Shown: positions 35,317-44,014 of the stretch, one piece after another
Layout: every line of letters begins with the position of its first letter
How positions within the stretch are numbered: position 1 is the stretch's first letter
From: Sphingosinithalassobacter tenebrarum
GTDB taxonomy: Bacteria; Pseudomonadota; Alphaproteobacteria; Sphingomonadales; Sphingomonadaceae
Assembly (NCBI RefSeq): GCF_011057975.1
Contig: NZ_CP049109.1
Span: 434,001 to 498,000 of the forward strand
Direction of reading: 5' to 3'
Length of the DNA stretch: 64,000 nt
The notes under the pieces: generated by a model
What the model saw: only the letters and a program-made list of their open reading frames with translations
What the model was told of the DNA's origin: nothing
The model's database searches: none
Translations under genes and position numbers: made by a program

Positions 35317-35708
35317 TGGCACTGCGGCGAGCCCGGACGCGGCGCAGGATCTCGATCACGTCGCTGATCGACGTGATCTTCCTGCTGCTCTTGTTCTTCA
35401 TGCTCGCCTCCAGCTTCACCCATATCTCCGAGCTTGAAGTATCGGCGCCGGTGCCGCGCGGCGCTTCTTCGGCCGCACCGTCAGCCGATGCGCGGGTGCT
35501 GCTTGTCGGGCAGACGCGGCTCAGCCTCGATGGGCGCCATATCGCCGACGCCGCGTTGCCGCATGCACTACGGGCGGGGCTGCCCGAGCACGACACGGTG
35601 ACGTTGCGTGTGTCGGACGATGCGGACACGCAACGGCTGACAGACATTCTCGCGCTGCTCCAGCCGATCGACGGCCTTGCCGTCAGCATGACGGGAGCGG
35701 CGCCATGA
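35316..35708 (+). CDS. exbD: ExbD-type proton channel protein (first copy)
   Basis: Partner of ExbB: one N-terminal membrane helix and a periplasmic domain, 130 residues. The essential membrane aspartate (Asp25 in E. coli ExbD) is present as Asp19 in ITSLIDVIFLLLLFFM. The periplasmic domain (about 45-130) has the usual LTDILALLQPIDGLAV-like end. It is coupled to exbB upstream and overlaps the second copy by 4 bp (ATGA). Confidence 0.9.
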   Translation: MALRRARTRRRISITSLIDVIFLLLLFFMLASSFTHISELEVSAPVPRGASSAAPSADARVLLVGQTRLSLDGRHIADAALPHALRAGLPEHDTVTLRVSDDADTQRLTDILALLQPIDGLAVSMTGAAP

Positions 35709-36091
35709 TCCGTGCGCGTCGCACCCGAACCAGGGCGGACCCGACCGTCAGCCTGATCAACATCGTGTTCCTGATCCTGATCTTCTTCATGGTCGCGGGC
35801 ACGCTCGCCAAACTGCCGCAGCGCGAAATCGCACTTGTCGAAAGCCGTGGGCTGGAATGTTGCGCGCCGCCCGACGCGCTGGGCGTTTCGCGTGACGGGG
35901 CGCTGCATTTCAACGGCCGGCGCTATGCCACGGTCGCGGCCTATCTCGCGGTGATCGAGCCCGGCGAAGGGCCGCTGCGCATCCTGCCCGACCGGCGGCT
36001 GCCTGCGCGCGAGCTGCTGACCATCCTCGCGCGGCTTCGCGCGGCGGGCGCGGAGAAGATCGTGCTGCTGACGCAGGACGTGTCGGCATGA
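35705..36091 (+). CDS. exbD: ExbD-type protein (second copy) with Asn in place of the membrane Asp
   Basis: A 128-residue paralogue with the same layout: one membrane helix (about 15-35), then a periplasmic domain. The membrane motif reads VSLINIVFLILIFFMVAG, so the residue matching the proton-carrying Asp is Asn19 (codon AAC at 35759-35761). It also has a Cys-Cys pair in the periplasmic part (LECCAPP). It could form a mixed ExbD pair with the first copy. It overlaps tonB by 4 bp. Confidence 0.87.
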   Translation: MIRARRTRTRADPTVSLINIVFLILIFFMVAGTLAKLPQREIALVESRGLECCAPPDALGVSRDGALHFNGRRYATVAAYLAVIEPGEGPLRILPDRRLPARELLTILARLRAAGAEKIVLLTQDVSA

Positions 36092-36906
36092 GCCGGTCGT
36101 TCTCCCAATGGTTATGGTCGGCGCTGGCGGTTTCGGTCCTGGTGCATGGCGGGTTGCTCGCCTGGATCGCGGGCGCGCCGCAGTCCGGTATCGAACTGGC
36201 CGGCGGCGGCGGTGGCGGCGCAGCGATCGGAATCGCGATGGCCGGCGCGCCGGACGATGCGCCCGGCGAGGCGCAGGCGGTGAATGCCGTGCCCGAAGCA
36301 CCAGCCAAAGCCGAACAGCCCCCGCAGTCACCGCCCGATCCGGCACAGCCACCGCGCTTGGCCGCAACGCATGGCGAACCGGCCGTGCGACGAGCGCATG
36401 CTCCGTTGGCGCGGGAGGCGGCTGTCGATCCGGCGAGTGCGGCGGCATCCGCCGCGCCCGCCATCGCAACCGAGGCGCTGCCGAGCGCGCCGCATGTGTC
36501 GCGCGACCGGGAGGCCGAGCCTCCGCCCCAGCACTCACGCGAACGGCCGGCGGCGCATCGCGCCGCGTCAGCCGGGGGGCGGTCCGGGGCGCCGGATGCA
36601 AGCGGCGGAAGCGGCCCGGCGGATCATCCGCCCGGCCCGGGCAATGCCGCGCGCGACAATTATTCGGGACGGGTCTTTCGCCATCTGATGCGGTTCCGCC
36701 GACCCAATGTGATCGGCCCGGGATCGGCGCATGTGCGTTTCACCGTGCGCGACGACGGGCGCGTCACCAACATATCGGTTTCGCGCAGTTCGGGCTCGTC
36801 GCGTTTCGATCGCGAAGCGGTGCGGCTGGTGCGCCGCGCCGCGCCCTTTCCCGCGCCGCCGCCCGGCGCGGGGCGCGACTTCAACTTCAAGATCACCGGA
36901 CAATGA
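36088..36906 (+). CDS. tonB: TonB energy transducer
   Basis: Spans the periplasm and links ExbBD to the outer-membrane receptor. It has 272 residues: an N-terminal membrane anchor with the conserved Ser16 and His20 (ALAVSVLVHGG) that also mark E. coli TonB, a Pro/Ala-rich spacer (about 65-185), and a C-terminal TonB domain (about 190-272, VRFTVRDDGRVTNISVSRSS, then DFNFKITGQ). It is the fifth gene of the operon. Confidence 0.92.
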   Translation: MSRSFSQWLWSALAVSVLVHGGLLAWIAGAPQSGIELAGGGGGGAAIGIAMAGAPDDAPGEAQAVNAVPEAPAKAEQPPQSPPDPAQPPRLAATHGEPAVRRAHAPLAREAAVDPASAAASAAPAIATEALPSAPHVSRDREAEPPPQHSRERPAAHRAASAGGRSGAPDASGGSGPADHPPGPGNAARDNYSGRVFRHLMRFRRPNVIGPGSAHVRFTVRDDGRVTNISVSRSSGSSRFDREAVRLVRRAAPFPAPPPGAGRDFNFKITGQ

Positions 36907-36934
36907 GCAACGCATTCGGCGGAAGGACAAGAAC

Positions 36935-37738
36935 ATGACCAAATTCAGCCATATCGTGAAAGCCTGCGCCGCGGGGATCGCGGCGACGGCGCTTGTCGTC
37001 GGATCGGCGACCGCGCACACCTCCTATCTGCTCCCGAATATCTTCACGGCGAATGTCGAGCGTTATGTGACGCTGCAGGCATCGTTCGCGGAGGATTTCT
37101 TCCGGCCCGAAATCGCCGTCGACAATGCCGATTTCCATGTCATCCGGCCCGACGGCAGTCGCGCGGAGCTGGAGAACATCACGAAGCTGCGCCAGATGGT
37201 CGTGCTCGAAAGTCCGATCGAGGAAGAAGGCACCTATCGCTTCACCACCGGCGTGCGCCACGGGCGGACGGGACAGGTCGCACTGGTCGACGGCGAGTGG
37301 GTGCCGGTTCGCGGTGAGGCTCCCGCCAGCGCCGTGCAGGTCCAGACCAGCCAGACCGAAACCGTCGCCGACGTCTATGTGACCAAGAAGGCGCCGACCC
37401 GCGCGCCGGTGGATCTGGCGATCGGGCGGCTGGTTATCCAGCCGGTCACGCATCCCAGCGACATCTACAAGGGCGGCGGTTTCGACTTCAAAATCCTGTT
37501 CGACGGCGAGCCGCTTGCGGATCAGGTCGTCAATCTCGATCGCGGCGACGCGCAATATGACGCGGCGCCCGCGCATCGCGAACTGCGCACCGATGCCCAA
37601 GGCGGCGTCTCGCTCAGCTTCGAAAAGCCCGGCGTATATCTGCTGATGGTGCGCCACCGCGCCGCTGCGCCCGCCGGATCGGAAACCGATCAGCGCAGCT
37701 ACACGACGTCGCTGACCTTCGAAGTGCAACCCTATTGA
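36935..37738 (+). CDS. DUF4198 periplasmic protein
   Basis: A 267-residue secreted protein with a signal peptide ending VVGSATAH (about 28). The mature part begins HTSYLLPNIF and reads as the beta-sandwich DUF4198 family, which is related to the NikM-type metal-uptake component. The His right after the cleavage site is typical of this family and could bind metal. It is probably the periplasmic partner of the TonB receptor in the same operon. ATG 36935 has GGAAGGAC upstream. Confidence 0.85.
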   Translation: MTKFSHIVKACAAGIAATALVVGSATAHTSYLLPNIFTANVERYVTLQASFAEDFFRPEIAVDNADFHVIRPDGSRAELENITKLRQMVVLESPIEEEGTYRFTTGVRHGRTGQVALVDGEWVPVRGEAPASAVQVQTSQTETVADVYVTKKAPTRAPVDLAIGRLVIQPVTHPSDIYKGGGFDFKILFDGEPLADQVVNLDRGDAQYDAAPAHRELRTDAQGGVSLSFEKPGVYLLMVRHRAAAPAGSETDQRSYTTSLTFEVQPY

Positions 37739-37766
37739 ACCAAGCAAATCTGGAAGGATGAATGGT

Positions 37767-38213
37767 ATGAAGACGCAATGGATCTATGGTCTGGCGGTGG
37801 CCGCCGCCGTCATGCTCCCCGCCACGGCGATGGCGCAGGACGGCCCCGCCGCGGGGCACGGCAAGGCATCGTTCATGAGCCAGTATGACGCCGATGGCGA
37901 CGGTGCGGTCACGCAGGCCGAATTTCTCGCCGGCCGCGAGGCGAAGTATAACGGCTTCGATCTCGACGGCGACGGCGCGGTTTCCGAAGCGGAATATGTC
38001 GAGGAATATATCGGACGCCTCGATCGCGAGCTCGCCGAACGCCGCGCGCGGCAGATTCGCCAGACCTATGTCCGCTACGGCGTGCTCGACAGCGACAAGG
38101 ACAGGAACATGACGCTCGACGAATTCAATGCCTCGGGCAGCCGCATGTTCGAGCGGCTCGACAGCAACGGAGACGGCGTGATCGACAGCGGAGACACCGC
38201 AGCAGCCTATTGA
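37767..38213 (+). CDS. Secreted EF-hand calcium-binding protein
   Basis: A 148-residue protein with a signal peptide ending AMAQ (about 24) and four EF-hand loops: 41-52 (DADGDGAVTQAE), 65-76 (DLDGDGAVSEAE), 108-119 (DSDKDRNMTLDE) and 132-143 (DSNGDGVIDSGD). The third and fourth are less regular. ATG 37767 lies 8 bp after GGAAGGA; the in-frame ATG 37758 overlaps that site. It ends the TonB operon; whether it senses Ca or buffers metal in the periplasm is unknown. Confidence 0.9.
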   Translation: MKTQWIYGLAVAAAVMLPATAMAQDGPAAGHGKASFMSQYDADGDGAVTQAEFLAGREAKYNGFDLDGDGAVSEAEYVEEYIGRLDRELAERRARQIRQTYVRYGVLDSDKDRNMTLDEFNASGSRMFERLDSNGDGVIDSGDTAAAY

Positions 38214-38281
38214 ATCAAAGCGAGCGGCCTGGCCGATCGCGGGTCCTGCGCCTGTTGGCGGCGCGGGAACTCACGGTCGGT

Positions 38282-38337
38282 CAGGTCGCGGGAAGGAGGA
38301 ATGGCCTCCTCGGTTCCTCAGAAGGACGCGCGACCTG
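38282..38337. repeat. 9-bp inverted repeat between the EF-hand and AraC genes
   Basis: CAGGTCGCG and CGCGACCTG are perfect complements around a 38-nt loop that has its own smaller stem (GGAGG/CCTCC). It lies just past the TonB operon and before the convergent AraC gene, so it may help end transcription on both sides. No T-run is present. Confidence 0.45.
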
Positions 38338-38373
38338 TCCGGCTGAACTCGGCCGGTCCGAAAATGCATTCCG

Positions 38374-39318
38374 TCATGCCGGTGCGCCGCGATCCGTTCC
38401 TGGAGCGGCCGGCCGGCCGTCATGCGCGATGCGGGCGAAGCGCGCGGGCGGCATTCCCACATGGCGAGCGAAGGCGGTACTGAAAGTGCTCGCCGAGCCA
38501 TAGCCGATCCGGGCCGCGACCAGCGCTATCGCAAGCTCGCCGGTGCGCAGCAATCGCTTGGCGAGCGCCATGCGCCAGGCAAGCAGATACTCCATAGGCG
38601 CCAGTCCCACCACGCGCTTGAACCGCGCGAAAAAGGCGGAGCGCGACATTGCCGCTTCCGCCGCGAGTCCGGCGACGGTCCAGCGATGCTCGGGCCGCGC
38701 GTGGATTGCGCGCAGCGCACCCGCCAGGCGATTGTCGGCGAGACCCCGGCCCAGGCCCGGCGCCGACGCCGTCCCGGCGCCGGTCCGCAGCGCCTCGATC
38801 AGCAGAACCTCGAGCAGGCGCTCGAGCACGAGTTCGCGTGCGGGCCGGTCCCTGCGTGTCTCGTCGCTGACGAGCTGTGTCAGCGTAGCGAGCCGTGGCT
38901 CGCCGTGCGCGATCACCATTGTCGGCAGCAGCGATACCAGCAGCGCCGCGTCGGGCGATGCGAAGCTGCACAGGCCCACCTGCATACGCAGGTTCGGCGC
39001 GCCTTCCGGCGGGCCGACGCGGAAGCGCCCTTCGCCGATTTCGACCGGCATCATCGCGACACCCCGGGGCGGCGGCGCGATGCTCTCGAGCGTCATCGCC
39101 CGGGTGGCGGGCGCAAGCAGGAAGTCCCCCGCCCGCAGGATCATCGGCGGGCGGTCCTCCGCGCTCATTCGACACTGTCCCTCGAGGACGGCGCAATAGA
39201 AGGGCCGGGCGTCGATTTCGGGATGGATTCGCCACGCGTCCGCATATTCAACCAGCTTCGAGAAGCTGGCTTTCGGTTGGAGCAACGTCACGATCTCGGC
39301 GAGCGGATCCACCGGCAT
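38374..39318 (-). CDS. AraC-family regulator with cupin-type sensor domain
   Basis: A 314-residue DNA-binding regulator. The N-terminal part (about 1-180) has the cupin_6 pattern of AraC regulators that sit beside oxidoreductases. The C-terminal AraC domain (about 205-300) has two helix-turn-helices, WTVAGLAAEAAMSRSAFFAR and IALVAARIGYGSASTFSTAF. It is transcribed away from a short-chain dehydrogenase gene with 98 bp between, so that gene is its likely target. Confidence 0.9.
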   Translation of the reverse strand: MPVDPLAEIVTLLQPKASFSKLVEYADAWRIHPEIDARPFYCAVLEGQCRMSAEDRPPMILRAGDFLLAPATRAMTLESIAPPPRGVAMMPVEIGEGRFRVGPPEGAPNLRMQVGLCSFASPDAALLVSLLPTMVIAHGEPRLATLTQLVSDETRRDRPARELVLERLLEVLLIEALRTGAGTASAPGLGRGLADNRLAGALRAIHARPEHRWTVAGLAAEAAMSRSAFFARFKRVVGLAPMEYLLAWRMALAKRLLRTGELAIALVAARIGYGSASTFSTAFARHVGMPPARFARIAHDGRPAAPGTDRGAPA

Positions 39319-39416
39319 GTCAGGACCTTCACAAACAAATTCGATACGCTTCCCGATACAAAGTCCGGCACCCGCTTTCCATCTCCGTTCTGCCTCATCG
39401 CAAATGGAGTTTCGTC

Positions 39417-40178
39417 ATGCCCAGTATTCTCATCACCGGCTGTTCCTCTGGCTTCGGCCTTGAAACCGCCCGTCGGTTCCTCGATCGCGGTTGGACCGTG
39501 GTCGCGACGATGCGCACGCCCGACACCGATGTGCTGCCCGCTTCCGATAATTTGCGGATCCTGCCGCTCGACGTCACCGATCGCGAAAGCATCGCCCGCG
39601 CTGTCGCCGATGCCGGGCCGATCGACGTCCTTGTCAACAATGCCGGCTTCGGCGCCGCTGTGCCGACCGAACTGATCGCATTCGAGACCGCGCGGGCGCT
39701 GTTCGAAACCAACACGCTGGGCACGCTCGCGATGATCCAGGCGGTGCTGCCGCAATTTCGCGAACGCCGGGCGGGCACCATCATCAACGTCACTTCGTCG
39801 GTAACGTTCAGGCCGCTGCCGCTCGTCAGCGTCTATCGCGCGAGCAAGGCGGCGGTGAACGCTCTCAGCGAATCGCTGGCGGCCGAGGTCGCGCCGCTCG
39901 GCATCGGCGTGCATGTCGTCCTTCCCGGCGGGTCGCCCGAAACGCGTTTCGCCGACAGCGCGATGCCGCACCTGCGCGGTCGGGACAATTCCGATTATGC
40001 GCCGCTGATCGAAACCATGATGGGGCATTTCCAGATGACCGATCGTCCCGTGACGCACGCAACCGACGTCGCCGATGCGGTGTGGAAAGCGGCTACCGAT
40101 CCCAATGCCCCTTTGAAGATCGCCGCCGGCGAGGATGCCGAGCAATGGATGGCCGAGGCGGGGCAACCGCTGACCTGA
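39417..40178 (+). CDS. Short-chain dehydrogenase/reductase
   Basis: NAD(P)H-dependent oxidoreductase of the classical SDR group, 253 residues. The cofactor loop is TGCSSGFGLE (7-16), the structural motif is VNNAGFGA, and the catalytic set is Ser (NVTSSVTF), Tyr and Lys (YRASKAAV). Specificity is not predictable; the NADP preference seen with Arg after beta-2 (ATMRTPD) is likely. It is paired with the divergent AraC regulator. Confidence 0.9.
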   Translation: MPSILITGCSSGFGLETARRFLDRGWTVVATMRTPDTDVLPASDNLRILPLDVTDRESIARAVADAGPIDVLVNNAGFGAAVPTELIAFETARALFETNTLGTLAMIQAVLPQFRERRAGTIINVTSSVTFRPLPLVSVYRASKAAVNALSESLAAEVAPLGIGVHVVLPGGSPETRFADSAMPHLRGRDNSDYAPLIETMMGHFQMTDRPVTHATDVADAVWKAATDPNAPLKIAAGEDAEQWMAEAGQPLT

Positions 40179-40232
40179 CTTCCGCCACCGGCGCCCCGCG
40201 CGAGGGGCGGGGCGCCGGAAACGGCCGTCCGG

Positions 40233-41492
40233 TCACGTCTCTCGTCGCGGGTCCCGAAGCCGAAACAGCAACAGCAACGTGATCGACAGCATCGCGATTG
40301 ATCCGAGGAAGAGCGGATCATAGCCGAAGAGGCTTGCAACCATGCCGCCCAGCAGCGGTCCGATCGCCGATACTATGCCATCCAGCGTATTGGTGAGGCC
40401 CAGCCGCATCGCGACATCCTCGCGCGGGCCGAATTCGAGCACCATCGTCTGCTGACTCATCAGATAGCCGGAAATCGACGCGCCCAGGCCGCAAAAGGCA
40501 AGCGCCAGGCCGAAGCCAGAGGGGATGAGCATCAAAACGAGCGTCGATGCGATCCACAGGCCAATCGCTAGCATATAGGTGATGCGGTAGCCGGCCTTGT
40601 CGCCGAGGCGCCCCCAAAGCAGGTTGGACACGGTATCAGCGGCCATGAAGCACAGGGCGAGCCCGCCCACGGCGGGGCCGTCTAGGCCGATCCTGCTGCC
40701 AGCGAACAGGATGTAGAAAGGCGCCGCCGCGCGGGCCAGCGTGCAGGTCGACTGGGCGATAAGGAAGGCGCGGAAATCGCGGTCCGCAAGGTGACTGGGA
40801 AAGGACGCGATGTGTGCGAACAATGGTCGGCGTACCGTCATCGCCGTGCCGCGGGGCTCGCGCATCATCAGTCCGATCGCCAGCAGCCCGGCGCAACTGA
40901 GCAGGAAGGTGAGAAGGAAGATGCTGGCATAGCCGTTGCCGAGAAAATCGCCTTCGATCAGCCAGACGCCCGCAAGATAGGATATGCCCGCCGCGATCAG
41001 CCCGCCGACGAAGTTGCGCCAACCCTGCAGCCGGCCGCGACGCCGGATCGGGATGACCTTGCTCAACAGCAGGTTGAAGGCGATGCGCTGGCCGCCGGTG
41101 CCCATGCCCAGCAGGAACAGCACCAGGAAGGTGGCGGCTATCGCCGAAGGTCCGTCGAGCACCCAGCCGACAAGCGCGAGCGCGAGGATCATCAGCCGCA
41201 TGAACAGCCCGATGCGCAGTGCCGCCGGCAACACCTGCCCGCGGTGCGAAAGCGCCGCCGCGACCAGCATCGGCGAGAGCATCATTCCCGCCTGGAGAAG
41301 CGAACTGCCGACTCCCACAAGCGCCTTCGAGCCTGTCAGCAGAAACAGATAGGCGGGTGTGAACGTAGGCGTGGAGATCAACCGGAAGCCGGCGAAGCTC
41401 AACATGCCGTCCAGGAAATGCGCCGAATAATTGCGCTTCAGATTGGCGGTCACGAAATCATCGGCCGATTCCGTGTCGGCGCGTTGTGTCAC
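40233..41492 (-). CDS. MFS transporter
   Basis: A 419-residue carrier of the major facilitator superfamily with about twelve hydrophobic helices; one inter-helix loop reads NLLWGRLGDKAGYR, the usual MFS loop pattern. The start is GTG 41492, which overlaps the stop of the CitMHS gene (GTGA), so the two are coupled and probably serve the same pathway. The open frame further upstream is the antisense of the neighbouring gene. The substrate is unknown. Confidence 0.85.
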   Translation of the reverse strand: MTQRADTESADDFVTANLKRNYSAHFLDGMLSFAGFRLISTPTFTPAYLFLLTGSKALVGVGSSLLQAGMMLSPMLVAAALSHRGQVLPAALRIGLFMRLMILALALVGWVLDGPSAIAATFLVLFLLGMGTGGQRIAFNLLLSKVIPIRRRGRLQGWRNFVGGLIAAGISYLAGVWLIEGDFLGNGYASIFLLTFLLSCAGLLAIGLMMREPRGTAMTVRRPLFAHIASFPSHLADRDFRAFLIAQSTCTLARAAAPFYILFAGSRIGLDGPAVGGLALCFMAADTVSNLLWGRLGDKAGYRITYMLAIGLWIASTLVLMLIPSGFGLALAFCGLGASISGYLMSQQTMVLEFGPREDVAMRLGLTNTLDGIVSAIGPLLGGMVASLFGYDPLFLGSIAMLSITLLLLFRLRDPRRET

Positions 41493-42790
41493 GAAACGGC
41501 CAGGGGGATGGCGCCCGTCAGAATCGCGCCGAGCGTGAGCGCCAGCGAGATCAGTGCCGCATATTTGAGCGCGAACCGCTGGACGTCGGCGACTTCGACG
41601 CCGAGCAACCCGCAAGCGAGATAGACCGGCGCGAGCAGCGGGCTGAGCTGGTGGACGGGCTGCCCCATCATCGAGGCGCGGCCGATCGCTTCGGCGGGTA
41701 CGCCGAAGTTGGTGGCGGCCTCCGCCAGCACCGGCACGATACCGAAATAATAGGCGTCGTTGGACATGAGGAAGGTGATGGGCAGGCTGAGGACCGCTGT
41801 GACGGGTGCCAGATAGGGCCCCATTGCGTCGGGGATGCCGTGAACCAGCGCCTGCGCCATTGCGTCGAGCATGCCGGTACCGTCCATGATGCCGGTCAGC
41901 GATCCGGCGGCGAAGATCAGCAGCGCGACCATCACCACATTATTGGCATGCGCGTTGATCCGTTCGCGCTGGGCCTGGAGATTGGGATAGTTGAGCGTCA
42001 CTGCGATCGCGAAGGCGCCCATCATCAGCACCGGCAGCGAGGCGATGCCCGTGAACATGCCCGCCATCAGTGCGAGAGTTAGCAACAGGTTCGGCCAGAA
42101 AAGGTGCGGCCGGCGCTCGGGCGGCGATTCGTGTTCGACGGCGGCGCCATGCTGCATCGCCGCCGGTTGCCAGCCGAGCCGCCGACGTTCGGTGACGCCG
42201 AACCACCAGGCGAGGCCGAAGGCTGCGAGCATTCCGGCAGCCATTGCCGGCAGCAGCGGGAGGAAGAGATCCGAAAGCAGATCGATTTTCAGCGCCGCCG
42301 CGGCCCTGGCTGCCGGGCCGCCCCAGGGCACGAAGTTCATGATCGCGTTGGTGCTGCCGAGCAGCGTGGCGAGGATCAGCGGGTTCATGCCGATCGACCG
42401 ATAGACGGGCAGCAGCGCGGTGATGACGATCAGTGCCGTTGTCGTGCCGTCCCCGTCCACCGACACCAGCGCCGACAGGGCGGCCGTGCCGATCGCGATG
42501 CGGAGCGGATCATTCCCAACAAGGTGCAGGATGCGTCGAACGAGCGGGTCGAACAGTCCCGCGTCCATCATGATGCCGAAAAACAGGATGGCGAAGGAAA
42601 GGAGCAATGCGATCGGCGCGACCTGCAGGATGCCCTCGACGATCATCCCGCCCAGGTCCGCCTGCCCCGGCGCGAGTAGGCCGGCGACGATCGGAATCGC
42701 GATCAGCGCGACGATCGCCGACAGTCGTCTGGTCATGATGAGGATGATGAAGGCCGCAACGGTTGCGAAGCCCAGCAGGGCAAGGTTCAC
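41489..42790 (-). CDS. CitMHS-family citrate/organic acid carrier
   Basis: A 433-residue membrane carrier of the CitMHS family (metal-citrate/H+ symport in Bacillus), with about twelve hydrophobic helices. Typical blocks are ILFFGIMMDAGLFDPLVRRI, SALVSVDGDGTTTALIVITA and ITFLMSNDAYYFGIVPVLAE. In this region it may carry another polycarboxylate. It is divergent from the GntR regulator gene, with a 108-bp shared promoter region. Confidence 0.92.
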   Translation of the reverse strand: MNLALLGFATVAAFIILIMTRRLSAIVALIAIPIVAGLLAPGQADLGGMIVEGILQVAPIALLLSFAILFFGIMMDAGLFDPLVRRILHLVGNDPLRIAIGTAALSALVSVDGDGTTTALIVITALLPVYRSIGMNPLILATLLGSTNAIMNFVPWGGPAARAAAALKIDLLSDLFLPLLPAMAAGMLAAFGLAWWFGVTERRRLGWQPAAMQHGAAVEHESPPERRPHLFWPNLLLTLALMAGMFTGIASLPVLMMGAFAIAVTLNYPNLQAQRERINAHANNVVMVALLIFAAGSLTGIMDGTGMLDAMAQALVHGIPDAMGPYLAPVTAVLSLPITFLMSNDAYYFGIVPVLAEAATNFGVPAEAIGRASMMGQPVHQLSPLLAPVYLACGLLGVEVADVQRFALKYAALISLALTLGAILTGAIPLAVS

Positions 42791-42842
42791 GAATCTGCTC
42801 TCCTGTATATTTCATTGTTCGAATTGCGCGTCTGGTGCACAC

Positions 42843-42854
42843 AATGGATGCAAT
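42843..42854. promoter_or_regulatory. Shared operator-like motif, copy A (CitMHS/GntR promoter)
   Basis: AATGGATGCAAT matches 11 of 12 positions of the sequence found (in reverse) in the TonB receptor promoter. It lies between the divergent CitMHS and GntR starts, next to TGGTGCACACA (42833-42843). Likely target: the adjacent GntR regulator. Confidence 0.45.
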
Positions 42855-42898
42855 TTTGGCATTCGCAGCACCGCCCTCCGATGCTAACAGCCGGCATC

Positions 42899-43657
42899 AT
42901 GGCGATACGCGAAACCATTCATTTCGGCGCCGGCGATGCCGGACAACGGGCCGAGCCTGCGACGCTCACGGTATTGACGCGCGTGCGCGAGCTGATCGTG
43001 ACCGGAAAAATGCCCGCAGGCACGCGGCTTGCCGCCGAAACGATTGCAAAGGAACTTGGTGTTTCGCGGACGCCGGTGCGGAGTGCGCTTGCCGTGCTGA
43101 CCGCCGAGGGCCTGGCCTCCTATCACGTCAATCGCGGATATGCCGTGCGCGATATCCAGCTGCGCGACATTCTCGACGCGATTGATGCGCGGGCAGTGCT
43201 CGAGGCCAAGGGATGCGGACTTTCGGTGGATTATGGCTGGGCACCGGAAGAATTCGAACGGCTTGGCGCGGCGGTGCGCGAGGGGGCGGCGATCGTTCGG
43301 CGCGGCGCCTGGTCCGAGGCGATCGAGCGCGAATGGTACGAGCATAATCGCGACTTTCATTCGCTGATCGTCCGCGTTTCGCGCAACGGTGCGATCCGCA
43401 ACGCGATCCGCATGACCGTGATCTATCCGGTGTTCGGCGACATTGCCCGGCTGTGCCCGGCGGTAGCGCGATATGTGCCCCAGCGGTTTCGTACGATCCC
43501 GGAAAGCGTGCCGGATCATATTATCGAGTCGCAAGGCGATCATCAGAAGATACTGGATGCGATCGCTGCGGAGGACGCGGAGCTGGCGGAGGCGTCCATG
43601 CTAGCCCACGTACAGAAGTCGCGGCATCGCCTGGCGGCCATAGCCACGCGCCGATAG
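42899..43657 (+). CDS. GntR-family regulator (FCD type)
   Basis: A 252-residue ligand-sensing repressor or activator. An N-terminal winged helix-turn-helix (about 20-85, RLAAETIAKELGVSRTPVRS) is followed by an all-helical FCD effector domain (about 90-230, with EAKGCGLSVDY and HNRDFHSLIVRVSRN). FCD members often sense organic acids. Start ATG 42899 is the likeliest; ATG 42881 and earlier ones are in frame and none has a strong ribosome site. It is placed between the CitMHS/MFS pair and the second receptor, both of which carry the shared motif in their promoters. Confidence 0.88.
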   Translation: MAIRETIHFGAGDAGQRAEPATLTVLTRVRELIVTGKMPAGTRLAAETIAKELGVSRTPVRSALAVLTAEGLASYHVNRGYAVRDIQLRDILDAIDARAVLEAKGCGLSVDYGWAPEEFERLGAAVREGAAIVRRGAWSEAIEREWYEHNRDFHSLIVRVSRNGAIRNAIRMTVIYPVFGDIARLCPAVARYVPQRFRTIPESVPDHIIESQGDHQKILDAIAAEDAELAEASMLAHVQKSRHRLAAIATRR

Positions 43658-43690
43658 TGGGGCCTCAAAGTCGTATCCGATTAAATTCAT

Positions 43691-43702
43691 ATTGAATCCA
43701 AT
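43691..43702. promoter_or_regulatory. Shared operator-like motif, copy B
   Basis: ATTGAATCCAAT, with intact ATTG and CAAT arms, lies 34 bp after the GntR stop. It differs from copy C at one central base. Confidence 0.4.
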
Positions 43703-43987
43703 TAGCCGGAAACCATGCGTAAGACCAGCCCGGTGTAGCCCGATTTTCCGCATTGATTGATGCGTGAACTGCGCCTGCCGCCCGAAATCACTACGATTCG
43801 GGCGGTCGTTACCCTGCGTCGATGGCCAGGGGCGAACCTACGCGTCCAGCGGGGGTGCACGCTAATCTCCTGCAGAAACTCTGAATTCCTGCGATTTTGG
43901 AGGCATGAATTTATGCGCGACGCGCATGCTGGTGCGATGGCGCTGTTTCTGCGGGATTTGTCCCGACATGAAAGGATGCACCTCGTT

Positions 43988-44014
43988 GACAAATTGCATC
44001 CAATCCTATTTTAC
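43988..44014 (+). promoter_or_regulatory. Candidate promoter with motif copy C in its spacer
   Basis: TTGACA (43988-43993) and TATTTT (44009-44014) are 15 bp apart, shorter than ideal. The motif ATTGCATCCAAT (43995-44006) fills the spacer, the classic position for a repressor site. It lies 36 bp before the receptor start. Confidence 0.45.

Noticed and set aside
32530..35322. A 930-codon open frame antisense to the TonB receptor and exbB
   Set aside because: The plus-strand genes have signal peptide, plug, barrel and ExbB motifs; the antisense frame has none and is a by-product of high third-position GC.
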